A DNA stretch of 64,000 nt, from positions 20,842 through 84,841 of the forward strand of contig MKTJ01000022.1 in NCBI GenBank assembly GCA_001898225.1, read 5' to 3'. Shown here piece by piece: positions 8,856-17,524 of this stretch (the first letter of the stretch is position 1; each line of letters starts with the position of its first letter). A model generated the notes under the pieces. The model did no database searches. It saw only the letters and a program-made list of their open reading frames with translations, and was not told the origin of the DNA. The stretch comes from Chloroflexi bacterium 54-19 (GTDB lineage Bacteria; Chloroflexota; Chloroflexia; Chloroheliales; Chloroheliaceae). The translations under genes were made by a program, and so were the position numbers.

Positions 8856-10388
8856 CTACTGAGCGGCAGCGGCGGCTGGCGCGGAATTGACCTTGAGGGC
8901 GCTACCCAGGCGCTGGTCGTGCCGGACCCGCCAGATTTTGCTATCGAGATAATAATGCACGAAGGCAAAGCCCCAGCCAAAAGCCGTAATATACTGGGCC
9001 ATCTTCGGGCTAACGCCGCCTTTACCCTGCCCGAACGTGCCGAGCGGTATCCGGTAACTGGCCCCGAACAGGAAGGCTATCAGGGCGAACCGCTTGCCAT
9101 TCTTGGAGAGGGTTGAGGCCAGGCCGAAAGTCTGCCCCTTCTGCGCCCCTTTCACATACTTATTCTGGTTGTGGAACCAGATGAGGCGGTTGTACTGGAT
9201 GTTATGGTAAACCGTCAGGATTGCTACAATCGGGGCCAGGCTCGAAAGCCCCCCGCCCAGCTTCGAAAATGGCAGCTTAAACGTCACCATGTGCATCGTG
9301 ATGGACGAAGCGAGCAACATCTGCTTGGGCGCGTCGATGTTCTGATGGGTCGCCAGTTTATAGCCCTGTCGTCCCAGGTAAGCCGTCAGGGTCGCATAGA
9401 AGGCGGCAGCGGCCAGTTTGGGCGTCCAACCGGGCAGCATATCGCCAACCCGTTTGTAGCCGGTCGGGTAGTTCGGCCCAAAGATAAAGTTGACATAGGG
9501 CAGCGAAAACCCGGTCCAGATGAGGGCTTTATCGAGATAATTATCAATCTTCGCCAGGTCGTTGTTTTTCTTCTTATAAAGAATCGAGAAGCCATAGTGC
9601 TGTTTGACCAGGTGATAATAGGCCCACATGTAGGCGAAAATGTCGAAGTAGTCGCCCAGGCCGAGCCGGACCAGCACCGGACCGGGCAGGAACCATAACA
9701 GGCTTAACAGGAAAAGCTTGCGCCGTTTTTGCCATTCTTCGGGGTCGGCATAGGTCCGGCTAAAAGTGCCAAAAATGTGCGGACCATCAAAAAAGAGGAC
9801 ATAAATCCAGAAAATGGTCGAAGGTTTGACCTTGAAGAAGAAAATCAGGGCCATAAACAGGTAACTGACCGCCGAACTGCCAATCATGTAAATAAGGTCG
9901 TCGTTCTTGCTGATGAGCCAGGGTGATTTGGGTTTGGCCGGGGCGGCACCCGTGACGGCCCGCGCCTTCTCGGCCACGGCCAGGAACAGCAGTTGCAAGG
10001 TCAGGCGGGCGGTCATCAGCGGGCCAACCTTACGGGCCGGGGCCGGACTTTCCACCGGGGCCTGGCTTACCGCGACAATAGCGGGTAAAGATGACAGTTT
10101 CGCGGGCAGGGTCATTTTTGACCCGGCCAATTTGCGCTCGACCAGGGGCAGCACCTGGGTCTCTACCAGGTGGGCGGTCTGTCGAGCGGTTTTAGCTGCC
10201 AGGTCAAAAGCTTTACTTGAAGCCAGTTTAGCTTGCCGGAGGACCGGTGTTAAGTCCTGGCGGACCAGGCTGGCCTGGGACCTGACCTGGGTCTCGGCCT
10301 TTGTCAGGGTCTGGCGAGCCAGGCCGGGCAATTTGGCAATGTCCAGGTTTAGAGCCGGTGGAAGGCTTAGAAGGCGGGTTGAGAACAT
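8856..10388 (-). CDS. polytopic membrane protein with conserved histidine clusters, function unknown
   Basis: 510 residues. The first 160 are Ala/Leu/Lys-rich, helical and probably cytoplasmic. The rest has about seven hydrophobic segments, starting near MIGSSAVSYLFMALIFFF. Several histidine-bearing motifs lie next to these segments: DGPHIFGTFSRTY, YYHLVKQHYG, YHNIQYNRLIWFHNQ and VHYYLDSKIWRVRHD. Such a pattern recalls membrane di-metal enzymes (desaturase or carotenoid-oxygenase-like), but I recognise no named family, so enzyme activity is an inference. The ATG follows GAGGAG by nine bases. It is transcribed away from rpmH. Confidence 0.65.
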   Translation of the reverse strand: MFSTRLLSLPPALNLDIAKLPGLARQTLTKAETQVRSQASLVRQDLTPVLRQAKLASSKAFDLAAKTARQTAHLVETQVLPLVERKLAGSKMTLPAKLSSLPAIVAVSQAPVESPAPARKVGPLMTARLTLQLLFLAVAEKARAVTGAAPAKPKSPWLISKNDDLIYMIGSSAVSYLFMALIFFFKVKPSTIFWIYVLFFDGPHIFGTFSRTYADPEEWQKRRKLFLLSLLWFLPGPVLVRLGLGDYFDIFAYMWAYYHLVKQHYGFSILYKKKNNDLAKIDNYLDKALIWTGFSLPYVNFIFGPNYPTGYKRVGDMLPGWTPKLAAAAFYATLTAYLGRQGYKLATHQNIDAPKQMLLASSITMHMVTFKLPFSKLGGGLSSLAPIVAILTVYHNIQYNRLIWFHNQNKYVKGAQKGQTFGLASTLSKNGKRFALIAFLFGASYRIPLGTFGQGKGGVSPKMAQYITAFGWGFAFVHYYLDSKIWRVRHDQRLGSALKVNSAPAAAAAQ

Positions 10389-10713
10389 CTATGTTGCTCC
10401 TCGAAAAAGATTTCGCTACAGGGCGAGAATGTTAGCAAAGACGCGGAAACAGGCTTTTAAATAATAAACGTCAAGCGAAAATCCAAAAAGTAAAATTTGG
10501 TTGGGATATGCTATATTAACATACCCTGCGGGGATTTGACTAGCGGGCTTAAACCCGGTATAATTCTACGGCTAATCGGAACGAGATTTCCGGTTAAAGG
10601 CGAAAACTAATGGTAAAGCCGGGCTTCGCAGCTAAAGCGCCCCGCCGTACCTGATAAGATATTTTTAGACTAAGTTTTATAGACACATTTGAAGTGGGGG
10701 TGAACTCAGCGAC
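10389..10713. other. 325-bp intergenic region between divergent genes
   Basis: This holds the ribosome site of the minus-strand membrane protein gene and the rpmH promoter with its long leader. In many bacteria rpmH lies beside dnaA and oriC; I see no cluster of TTATCCACA-type DnaA boxes and no dnaA here. Confidence 0.6.
10536..10564 (+). promoter_or_regulatory. sigma-70-type promoter of rpmH
   Basis: -35 TTGACT (10536-10541), a 17-base spacer and -10 TATAAT (10559-10564). Transcription would start near 10571, giving a leader of about 143 bases before rpmH. The spacer contains a small GGGCTTAAACCC palindrome. Confidence 0.8.
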
Positions 10714-10875
10714 ATGACCAAACGAACCTGGCAACCTAAGCGTATTCCGCGCCGCCGCAAGCATGGCTTTTTATCGCGCATGGCCGACCGGAACGGACGG
10801 GCCGTCCTGGCGTCGCGCCGGGCCAAAGGCCGCTGGAAGCTGACAGTCAGCCACGAGCATCGCGAACCGCGCTAA
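10714..10875 (+). CDS. rpmH: 50S ribosomal protein L34
   Basis: 53-residue basic protein starting [19 protein letters not shown] and containing [19 protein letters not shown], the L34 signature. It is part of the large ribosomal subunit. The usual L34 length is 44-50 residues; here the C-terminus is slightly extended ([12 protein letters not shown]). GGGGGTGA precedes the ATG by nine bases. It heads the conserved order rpmH-rnpA-yidD-yidC-khpB, but a terminator separates it from rnpA. Confidence 0.97.
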   Translation: MTKRTWQPKRIPRRRKHGFLSRMADRNGRAVLASRRAKGRWKLTVSHEHREPR

Positions 10876-11008
10876 TCCTGGCTATCCGAACCGCCTCCGG
10901 TAGTCCGAAGGGCCGGGCCAATAACCATATTAGCCTGAACCATCTCTTTTCTTTTATAATGCCAACTACCGGGCGACACGTGATAACTGATTTGTAGCAA
11001 GTGAAAAG

Positions 11009-11033
11009 AAGCGGGCCATTAGCTCGCTTTTTT
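11009..11033 (+). terminator. terminator between rpmH and rnpA
   Basis: AAGCGGGC pairs with GCTCGCTT (one G-U pair, five-base loop) and runs into six T. It implies that rpmH is mostly transcribed alone and that rnpA has its own promoter or depends on read-through. Confidence 0.75.
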
Positions 11034-11096
11034 ATTGTATCAGTCAATCCGGCTATCTAAAGGCTTTTAAAAGTTTCTTATTTAGGTAGTCTAGTA

Positions 11097-11102
11097 TATA
11101 AT
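11097..11102 (+). promoter_or_regulatory. likely -10 box for rnpA
   Basis: TATAAT twelve bases before the rnpA ATG. The start site would fall near 11109, making a nearly leaderless transcript. No good -35 is seen at the right spacing. Confidence 0.45.
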
Positions 11103-11113
11103 ATAAAAGGCTG

Positions 11114-11551
11114 ATGAAACGGATATACAGCCTGACCAAAGGTCACCAGTTCCAACAAACCCGCGCCAAAGGTCGTTCCTGGGCGCACCCGCTGCTGGTC
11201 CTGGTCGCCGCACCAAACGGTCTGGAAATCACCCGGAGCGGTTTTTCGGTCGGCAAGCGCATGGGCAAAGCCCATACCCGCAACCGGCTCAAACGTGAAC
11301 TGCGTGAAGCCGTCCGGGTCCGGCATCCTGGCCTGAAGAAAGGTTTCGACCTGGTCTGGATTGCCCGCAACAACCTGACCGAGGAAACCGACTTCTGGAC
11401 CATCGACCAGACGGTAGATAGCTTGCTCCGGCGCGCCCGGTTGGTCGAATTCGTCCCCGAACAGGTAACGACACGACCACGCAAAACGTTTGCCCCTAAA
11501 GGGCACGAAACAACGTTAAACGTTGAACGGGGGACGAAAGCACCGGGATAA
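11114..11551 (+). CDS. rnpA: ribonuclease P protein component
   Basis: 145-residue basic protein that assists RNase P RNA in 5' processing of tRNA. The signature RNRLKRELREAVR (about 57-69) and the surrounding GFSVGKRMGKAHT block are clear. The core ends near residue 115; the tail beyond it (from about TTRPRKTF) is unusual, because its DNA from 11493 to 11528 is a copy of a dispersed repeat found again near 56.6 kb. The natural C-terminus may therefore have been rewritten by a repeat insertion. The gene precedes yidD. Confidence 0.95.
   Translation: MKRIYSLTKGHQFQQTRAKGRSWAHPLLVLVAAPNGLEITRSGFSVGKRMGKAHTRNRLKRELREAVRVRHPGLKKGFDLVWIARNNLTEETDFWTIDQTVDSLLRRARLVEFVPEQVTTRPRKTFAPKGHETTLNVERGTKAPG
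11493..11528 (-). repeat. dispersed repeat, copy 1 (inside the rnpA 3' end)
   Basis: Read on the minus strand, this carries GTTTAACGTTGTTTCG followed by TGCCCTTTAGGG. The same 28 bases occur at 56633-56660 with a single mismatch. It encodes the last residues of RnpA. Confidence 0.7.
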
Positions 11552-11629
11552 TAAGGGCCGGAATTTAGAAATCATCTTAAAAACTATCTTTCGGTGGAAC
11601 GGAACCATCTGAAACCCACCAGGAGTCAC

Positions 11630-11659
11630 GTTCAACGTTGTTTCGTTTAACGTTTCACG
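11630..11659 (+). repeat. related AACGTT-rich repeat between rnpA and yidD
   Basis: GTTCAACGTTGTTTCG and then GTTTAACGTTTCACG, sharing AACGTTGTTTCG with the repeat copies at 11493 and 56633. It is roughly an inverted counterpart of the copy in the rnpA tail and sits just before yidD. Confidence 0.5.
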
Positions 11660-11666
11660 AAAAAAT

Positions 11667-11879
11667 ATGAAGTACCCTCTGCTCTGGCTAATTAAACTCT
11701 ATCAAATGACCTTTTCCCGGTTGCTACCGGCTGATACCTGCCGCTTTTACCCGACCTGTTCCCATTACGGGTACGAGGCTATTGAAAAGTATGGCGCGTT
11801 CAAAGGTAGCTGGTTAGCCGTTAAGAGAATTGCGAAATGCCAGCCGTTTCATCCGGGGGGCTATGACCCGGTCCCCTGA
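11667..11879 (+). CDS. yidD: membrane protein insertion efficiency factor YidD
   Basis: 70 residues with the YidD pattern: an amphipathic start (LLWLIKLYQ), then [24 protein letters not shown] with its Cys motifs, then [18 protein letters not shown]. The protein associates with the inner face of the membrane and helps YidC-dependent insertion. Its position between rnpA and yidC is the usual one and supports the call. Confidence 0.95.
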   Translation: MKYPLLWLIKLYQMTFSRLLPADTCRFYPTCSHYGYEAIEKYGAFKGSWLAVKRIAKCQPFHPGGYDPVP

Positions 11880-12028
11880 GAGCGAAGTGGTCCGGCCAAA
11901 TGTTACAAAGTTTGATATTCAGCGGTCAGCAAGTTAGAGAAGTAGAAACTAAACCGGGTTTCAGGGCGTATACTTAATTAACGACCCAAAACCGGCTACT
12001 GACAACTGATACAAGGAGGCAGTCTTTA

Positions 12029-13333
12029 GTGGGCCAATTTATAGATGCCATCGTAGGTGGGTTGGCAAGTGTTATCAAGTTCTTCGCTACTATCGGCGGT
12101 GGCAATACTGCTGTTGGTATTATTCTCTTTACGATAGCAATACGCCTGGTATTACTGCCTCTGACCTTAAAATCGGTGCGCAGTTCCCGCGCTATGCAGC
12201 AACTGCAACCCTACATCAAAGAAATCAACGAGCGATATAAGACCAAAGCCGGCGAACGACTGGCCCCCGAAAAGGCCCAGAAAAAGCAAGCCGAAATCAT
12301 GGCGCTCTACAGCGAGTATAGCGTCAACCCGGCGGCAGGCTGTCTCCCTATCGTGATTCAAATCCCGATTTTCTTCGCCGTTTACGCCGCCGTCACGCGC
12401 TCTATCGGTTCGACCGACCCGGCCATGCAACTGGTCCAACATTCCTGGGGTATTTTCGCCCCCGGCTCCATCCAGGCTGCGACCGATGCCCAACTCGCCA
12501 ACCAGGGCTTGCTCTGGTTCCACGACCTGACTAAACCGGACCCCTACTACATTCTACCGGTCATGATGGTCCTTTTCCAGTTCCTGACCCAGCGTATGAC
12601 CATGCCCAAAGGTGGCGGGGCCGACGAGCAGCAGCGCCGCATGAACAGCATCATGCAGTGGATGCCTTTGATTTTCGGTTTTACCGCCCTCAACTTCCCG
12701 ACCGGCCCGGTCGTCTACTGGGTTACCACCAGCATTTTCAGCGCCGTACAGCAATTCTTTATCACCGGGTTTGGCTCCTTGAGCGACATTCCTGGCCTGC
12801 ACTGGTTGCCGGTCAAAGAACTGCCTAAAGTCCAGTTGAAAAAACGCGACCCGAACGCCGCTCCGCCCAAACCGGGCCTGATGCAGCGTCTCGCCGATAG
12901 CCAGCAGAAATTGCAGGATGAAAAGACCCGCCAGACCGGTACTGTTACCGCAGACTTGAAAGCCGCCGATTTGAAGAACATTTCAGCGGACAAAAAGAAT
13001 CGCCAGAACAGTCCTGCCGCAGCAGCCGATGGTGGGGGCGAGAAACTTTCGAATACGACCCTGGTTGAAGATGCGCCTGCCAATAACTTTGGCCGGAAAA
13101 GCAGCGCGAACCCGAACAAAACCGGCGGCATCCTTCCCAATGTTGAGACCACGCCGGGCCGTTTGACCGAAACCAGGGCCGCCAAGCAGGAAGATGCCAT
13201 CCGGCAAGCCTACCAGAACTTGAACCGGCGGCCCCCTAAAAAGAGTGGTGGGGCCGGGAACGTTACGGGTACCAGCACCAGCAGCACCAATGTCTCTAAC
13301 CTGAACCAGAACAGAGGGACCAAAAAGAAGTAG
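12029..13333 (+). CDS. yidC: YidC/Oxa1-family membrane protein insertase
   Basis: 434 residues. The insertase core spans about residues 20-260: GIILFTIAIRLVLLPLTLKSVRSSRAMQ, then LQPYIKEINERYK, CLPIVIQIPIFFAVYAAV, and later segments ending FSAVQQFFITGFG. It lacks the large periplasmic domain of Proteobacterial YidC, so it is the Gram-positive/Oxa1 type. The C-terminal 170 residues are hydrophilic, Lys/Asn-rich and disordered, typical of ribosome-binding tails. The start is GTG behind AAGGAGG. It inserts membrane proteins alone or with SecYEG. Confidence 0.95.
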   Translation: MGQFIDAIVGGLASVIKFFATIGGGNTAVGIILFTIAIRLVLLPLTLKSVRSSRAMQQLQPYIKEINERYKTKAGERLAPEKAQKKQAEIMALYSEYSVNPAAGCLPIVIQIPIFFAVYAAVTRSIGSTDPAMQLVQHSWGIFAPGSIQAATDAQLANQGLLWFHDLTKPDPYYILPVMMVLFQFLTQRMTMPKGGGADEQQRRMNSIMQWMPLIFGFTALNFPTGPVVYWVTTSIFSAVQQFFITGFGSLSDIPGLHWLPVKELPKVQLKKRDPNAAPPKPGLMQRLADSQQKLQDEKTRQTGTVTADLKAADLKNISADKKNRQNSPAAAADGGGEKLSNTTLVEDAPANNFGRKSSANPNKTGGILPNVETTPGRLTETRAAKQEDAIRQAYQNLNRRPPKKSGGAGNVTGTSTSSTNVSNLNQNRGTKKK

Positions 13334-13465
13334 TCCGGCTCTAAAAGCTTGAAGGAGGGGCCGGGCCGAAATTGGAAGTAGACCGCCAGTTCCGGCCCGG
13401 ATTAACAGGGTATAAAGGGCAAATTAACCACACCGGCCCGCATTTGAGGAGGATGAATAATACTT

Positions 13466-14356
13466 ATGCAGAGCGTTGAAGTTCAGGGTCGCACCGTAGA
13501 TGAAGCAGTGCGAATTGCCTTACAACGATTAGGCCGCAGTTACGAGGAAGTTGACGTGGAGGTTCTCCGGCCCGGTACGCCGGGGGTACTGGGCGTCGGG
13601 GCCGAAGATGCCCTGGTCCGGGTAACCACCCGGCCTAGCGCGGTCCGCCCCCCGATGGGGCCACAACCGCAGCCTTACTATCCCGGCCCGGTGGCGCAAC
13701 CGCAGGCGTACCGGCCCCAGGGCCAACCGCCGATGGGCCAACCTATTCCGAACGCCCGGCCCATCCAACCGATAGGCCAGCCTATTCCGAACGCCACCCC
13801 CAACGTCGCGCCGATAGGCGTTCCGTTGGGCCAACCGCTGGCCCGCCCGGCAGCCCGCGCCTTTGACGCCGAAGAACTGGCAAATATTGGCCGCGAAGTG
13901 GTCACTAACCTGCTGCGCCGGATGCGGATTCAAGCCCGCCCGCGCATCGAGTTTATGCCGCCCGAACCGGACGAAAATGGCGAGGAAGACAACCAGTCCC
14001 CGCTCGTCACCATCAACCTGGAAGGTAACGACCTGGGCGTCCTTATCGGACGGCGCGGTGAGGCCCTGACCGACATGCAGTACATCTTCAACCTCATCAT
14101 GAACAAAAAGACCCGCACCTGGGGCCGCGTCATGATTGATGTGGAAGGCTATCGCACTCGTCGCAAGGCTAACCTGGTTAACCTGGCCCACCGGATGGCC
14201 GACCAGGTGATGGCGACCCGCCAGCCGATTACCCTGGAGCCGATGCCCGCCCACGAACGCCGGTTGGTCCATATCGCGTTACTGGACCACCCCTACATTC
14301 GCAGCGAAAGCTTTGGTGAAGGCGAAGAACGCAAGGTCACTATCTTCCCTAAATAA
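13466..14356 (+). CDS. khpB: Jag/KhpB RNA-binding protein (Jag-N, KH, R3H)
   Basis: 296 residues. The Jag-N domain (VEVQGRTVDEAVRIALQRLG, then TPGVLGVGAEDALVRV) is followed by a Pro/Gln/Asn-rich linker (about 55-130) with repeated IGQPIPNA units. Next come a KH domain with LGVLIGRRGEALTDMQYIFNLI and an R3H domain (PMPAHERRLVHIAL). KhpB with KhpA binds many RNAs and affects cell-wall synthesis and division in Firmicutes; the same here is inference. The linker is longer than usual. AGGAGG precedes the ATG. Confidence 0.93.
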   Translation: MQSVEVQGRTVDEAVRIALQRLGRSYEEVDVEVLRPGTPGVLGVGAEDALVRVTTRPSAVRPPMGPQPQPYYPGPVAQPQAYRPQGQPPMGQPIPNARPIQPIGQPIPNATPNVAPIGVPLGQPLARPAARAFDAEELANIGREVVTNLLRRMRIQARPRIEFMPPEPDENGEEDNQSPLVTINLEGNDLGVLIGRRGEALTDMQYIFNLIMNKKTRTWGRVMIDVEGYRTRRKANLVNLAHRMADQVMATRQPITLEPMPAHERRLVHIALLDHPYIRSESFGEGEERKVTIFPK

Positions 14357-14387
14357 GTTATCTCGACCCCAACGGGTACGAAAACCG

Positions 14388-14422
14388 GAGTGGGGGACCA
14401 GCAGTGTCCCCCACTCTTTTTT
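14388..14422 (+). terminator. strong intrinsic terminator after khpB
   Basis: An 11-base perfect stem, GAGTGGGGGAC with GTCCCCCACTC, followed by TTTTTT. It closes the rnpA-yidD-yidC-khpB block. Confidence 0.92.
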
Positions 14423-14469
14423 GTAGAGCATTATTTTTTGATTAGTCTGTAAACCATAAACGAGGACTG

Positions 14470-15330
14470 TTGAACCCAAATTTTGTAACAATCGGGCATA
14501 TCTGTAAAGACTTGATGCCCGATGGCAGCTATATTCCGGGCGGCACGGTTACGTTCGCCTCCGTCACCGCCCGCAACCTGGGAGAACGCACCGCCATCCT
14601 TACAGCGGCGCCCCACGATGTGCGCCAATCACCCCTCTTTCACGGTATTGAAATTCGCGGCCCCGAAACCAACGTCGCCACCATCTTCGAAAATATCTAT
14701 ACGCCTGCGGGCCGGGAACAGTTCGTGCGCGCAGTCGCCCCGGTCATCGGTGAGAGCGACGTGCCGGAAGAATGGCGCGGCCCCAGTAGCGGTATCGAAA
14801 TTGTCCTCCTGGGGCCAATTGCCCAGGAGTGCGACCCCAACCTGGTAAAACAATTCCCCGACGCCGTTATCGGCCTGACACCCCAGGGTTACATGCGGGC
14901 CTGGCCCACGGACGGGCGGGTCCAGGCTATTGACTGGGAAGGCGCGAAAGCGTTGTTGCCCCGGTTGTCGGCTATGGTGTTGAGCGGCGAGGACTTGCCC
15001 AAAGGCCCGCACGGCCAGGAAGTGCTGCAACTCTATATCGACCATTGTCCTATCGTGGTCCTGACCCAGGGTCCGCGCGGCTGTACGGTCTTCCAGGGCG
15101 GTCAGTCCACCCGCGTCCCGGCTTACCCGGCCCAGGAAATCGAGCCGACCGGGGCGGGAGATGTCTTTGCGACTTCCTTCCTGATTCACCTGAGCAAGTC
15201 GGGCGATTCGCTGGCTTCGGCCCGCTTTGCCAACGCTGCCGCCGCCTGCAACATCGAAAAACCGGGCGCAACCGGGGTGCCGACCCTGCCCGAAGTAGAA
15301 GAACGGATGCGCCTGACCCCGCTTCCGTAG
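14470..15330 (+). CDS. PfkB-family carbohydrate kinase
   Basis: 286 residues. The N-terminus has GHICKDLMPDGSYIPGGTVTFAS, the sugar-binding Gly-Gly region of ribokinase-like enzymes. Near the C-terminus EPTGAGDVFATSF holds the anion hole and catalytic Asp of the PfkB signature. These kinases phosphorylate sugars or nucleosides with ATP; the substrate is not readable from the sequence. The start is TTG after GAGGACTG. It is 25 bp upstream of the thioredoxin-fold gene and probably co-transcribed. Confidence 0.8.
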   Translation: MNPNFVTIGHICKDLMPDGSYIPGGTVTFASVTARNLGERTAILTAAPHDVRQSPLFHGIEIRGPETNVATIFENIYTPAGREQFVRAVAPVIGESDVPEEWRGPSSGIEIVLLGPIAQECDPNLVKQFPDAVIGLTPQGYMRAWPTDGRVQAIDWEGAKALLPRLSAMVLSGEDLPKGPHGQEVLQLYIDHCPIVVLTQGPRGCTVFQGGQSTRVPAYPAQEIEPTGAGDVFATSFLIHLSKSGDSLASARFANAAAACNIEKPGATGVPTLPEVEERMRLTPLP

Positions 15331-15355
15331 TCCGTAGCCAGAAAGAGGTAACACA

Positions 15356-16072
15356 ATGGCTTTGCTTGGTGATGAGGACCGCGAAATCCTGCTGGAACGC
15401 TTCGGGGAAGAACTGGATACCCCAGTCGAACTGCTTTTTTTCTCCCGGCAGGAATATCATCAAACCGAAGTGGTCGAATTCCCCGACGAAATGGGCGAAG
15501 ACCAGGATTTAACGGCCCAGGCGTGCGCCATCAGCTACCAGTTGTACCGGGAAATCACCGCTCTCTCGCCCAAACTAAGCGTTATCTTCGTGGACCTGGA
15601 TTCGCCGGAAGGTTTCCAGAAAGCCCTCGACCTGGCGATTGACCCGCTCCGGCTTCCCGTGATGGCCTTCAAGGCCGGGAACCTGGCCGGAAAATCCCAG
15701 TTTTATGGCATCCCGGCAGGCTACGAGTTCGCGACCCTGGTTGAGAATATCTCCGACCTCTCGCGCAACCGGAGCCATCTCAAGGACACGACCCTGGCTG
15801 CCCTGGCGGAACTATCCGCCCCGGCCCTGATCAAAATTTTCGTCACGCCGACCTGCGGCTTTTGCCCCTCGGCGGTCCGTATGGCCCACCAGATGGCGAT
15901 GGCGACCCCGCATGTTACTGCCGAAATCATCGAGGCCAACGAATTCCAGGATTTGACCGAGCAATACAACGTCTATGGGGTACCCAAAACCATCATCAAC
16001 GACCGGGTGGAATTCGAAGGAGCCGTGCCGGAAAAGGTCTTCCTTGAAAAAGTCCTGGCCGCCGCCGGTTAG
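15356..16072 (+). CDS. protein disulfide oxidoreductase-like (double thioredoxin fold)
   Basis: 238 residues resembling the two-domain glutaredoxin-like PDO of archaea and thermophiles. The C-terminal domain has the redox motif CGFC in KIFVTPTCGFCPSA and the cis-Pro loop GVPKTII. The N-terminal domain has the fold (VELLFFSRQEYHQTEVVEF) but no CxxC, so only one active site remains. Thiol-disulfide exchange in the cytoplasm is likely. AAAGAGG precedes the ATG. Confidence 0.8.
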   Translation: MALLGDEDREILLERFGEELDTPVELLFFSRQEYHQTEVVEFPDEMGEDQDLTAQACAISYQLYREITALSPKLSVIFVDLDSPEGFQKALDLAIDPLRLPVMAFKAGNLAGKSQFYGIPAGYEFATLVENISDLSRNRSHLKDTTLAALAELSAPALIKIFVTPTCGFCPSAVRMAHQMAMATPHVTAEIIEANEFQDLTEQYNVYGVPKTIINDRVEFEGAVPEKVFLEKVLAAAG

Positions 16073-16171
16073 AATTAGTAGTAAAAATTGAAGTTAGAGG
16101 TTGTTTAGAAAGCCGTCCCGGAAGGCCCAACTTCATTGACGGCAATCGCCTGACATGCTAACATTCGGCTT

Positions 16172-16888
16172 ATGGAGTTAGAGAACAATATAAACCTGAA
16201 AACCGCTTTGAAAGAGGAAAAACCGGCTGGACCGGAGACCAACCCCGCCCTCGAAGAGCCAGAACGGCCCTTGCCGGACGGTCTGCGCTACCTTATGGTG
16301 GGTCTGCTGGTCGTGGGTCTGGTCGGCGTCCTCGGTTTCGGCTATATCCGCCAGAGTTCGGTCAAACCACCCGCTACTACCGCCGCCGCTGATGGCAGCG
16401 ATTGTAAAGACCCTGTAACGGAAAACCGGCTGCGGGAAACCCTCAAGCAAAGCCCGAACGATTTTACTACCCTGATGGATTGGGGCCAGTATAACCTCAG
16501 TTGCGACAAAAACTATGCCGCCGCTGTCGCCGCCTACCGGCAGGCTTCCGAGCTTTCCGACCAGGCCAACTCGACAGTTTCGGCGGACGAACGCACCGAG
16601 GCCCATTTCCGGCTGGGCCTGGCTTACTTCTATAACCAGAATATGAACGAGGCGCGCAGCCAGTTCCAGATGATTATCAAGGAAAATCCCCAGGACGCCT
16701 CGGCCCTGTTCGCGCTCGGTTCGAGTTACCGGGACAACCCGGAAATAGCCAGCGCCTACCTGAAACAGGTCGAGCAAATCGCCCCCGGCAGCGAAATGGC
16801 CCAATTAGCCCAGACCATGTTGGACGGCTTTAGCAAAGGCTCGGCTACCCCCGGCACGACCCCGGCAGTCACGCCGCCAGCCAAATAA
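16172..16888 (+). CDS. membrane-anchored TPR protein
   Basis: 238 residues. A cytoplasmic N-terminus of about 40 residues is followed by one membrane segment (LRYLMVGLLVVGLVGVLGFGYI, about 39-60) and an extracytoplasmic tetratricopeptide region: NDFTTLMDWGQYNLSCDKNYAAAVAAYRQA, then AHFRLGLAYFYNQNMNEARSQF, then ASALFALGSSY. The tail is Thr/Pro-rich. Such proteins are scaffolds, here for unknown envelope partners. The upstream gap is about 100 bp, so it may have its own promoter. Confidence 0.75.
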   Translation: MELENNINLKTALKEEKPAGPETNPALEEPERPLPDGLRYLMVGLLVVGLVGVLGFGYIRQSSVKPPATTAAADGSDCKDPVTENRLRETLKQSPNDFTTLMDWGQYNLSCDKNYAAAVAAYRQASELSDQANSTVSADERTEAHFRLGLAYFYNQNMNEARSQFQMIIKENPQDASALFALGSSYRDNPEIASAYLKQVEQIAPGSEMAQLAQTMLDGFSKGSATPGTTPAVTPPAK

Positions 16889-16970
16889 TAGAAACGTCGG
16901 CTTGCAATTGCAGTAATTTGTGGCATGGGCATTAACAGGTTAATTTAGATGTAATTGGAAACCAACCACC

Positions 16971-17498
16971 GTGACAAAACCAATAACCGAAGGTAGTCAT
17001 TTAGAGAATACCGCAGCAGGCCAGGGCCGGTCGCTCACACAACCAGGCGACCCACCCCGGCCTTTTATTTATGAACTCTTTTTACGGCCCCGTTACGCCG
17101 AAACCGATGCCCAGGGGGTGGTCTACCACGCCAACTATCTCGTCTGGTTCGAGGTCGCTCGCGGTGAATTCTGCCGGGCCCTCGGCTACCCCTACAGCCA
17201 CATTGAGCAAGAAGGTTACGGTTTTATGGTAACGGACCTTTCTATAAAATATTACAGCCCGGCCTTTTACGACAACGAAATCGGCATTAAAGTCTGGTGC
17301 GAGAAAATTGGCCGGGTCAGTTGCGTCTTTGGTTATCAGATTTATAATAAAACTACCGGAAAAATCTGCGTGGAAGGCATGAGCAAACATGCCGCCGTCA
17401 GCCGCGAAGGTAAACTGGTCCGGTTCAGCCAGGCCCTTTACGACATCATTGCGCCACTGGTGGGACGCGGCCCATCCCGGTTAGCGCCTTTATCCTGA
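16971..17498 (+). CDS. acyl-CoA thioesterase, YbgC/4HBT hotdog family
   Basis: 175 residues with the hotdog motif RYAETDAQGVVYHANYLVWFEVARGEF, where the Asp of TDAQGVVYHANY is the catalytic residue in 4-hydroxybenzoyl-CoA thioesterase-type enzymes. It continues into LSIKYYSPAFYDNEIGIKVWCEKIGR. Likely role: hydrolysis of short acyl-CoA thioesters in the cytoplasm. The 40-residue N-terminal extension is non-conserved, so a later start is possible; the GTG used has no clear ribosome site. The next gene follows by 26 bp. Confidence 0.85.
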   Translation: MTKPITEGSHLENTAAGQGRSLTQPGDPPRPFIYELFLRPRYAETDAQGVVYHANYLVWFEVARGEFCRALGYPYSHIEQEGYGFMVTDLSIKYYSPAFYDNEIGIKVWCEKIGRVSCVFGYQIYNKTTGKICVEGMSKHAAVSREGKLVRFSQALYDIIAPLVGRGPSRLAPLS

Positions 17499-17524
17499 GA
17501 GTAAGTCCCGGAGGAGATTGCGAC

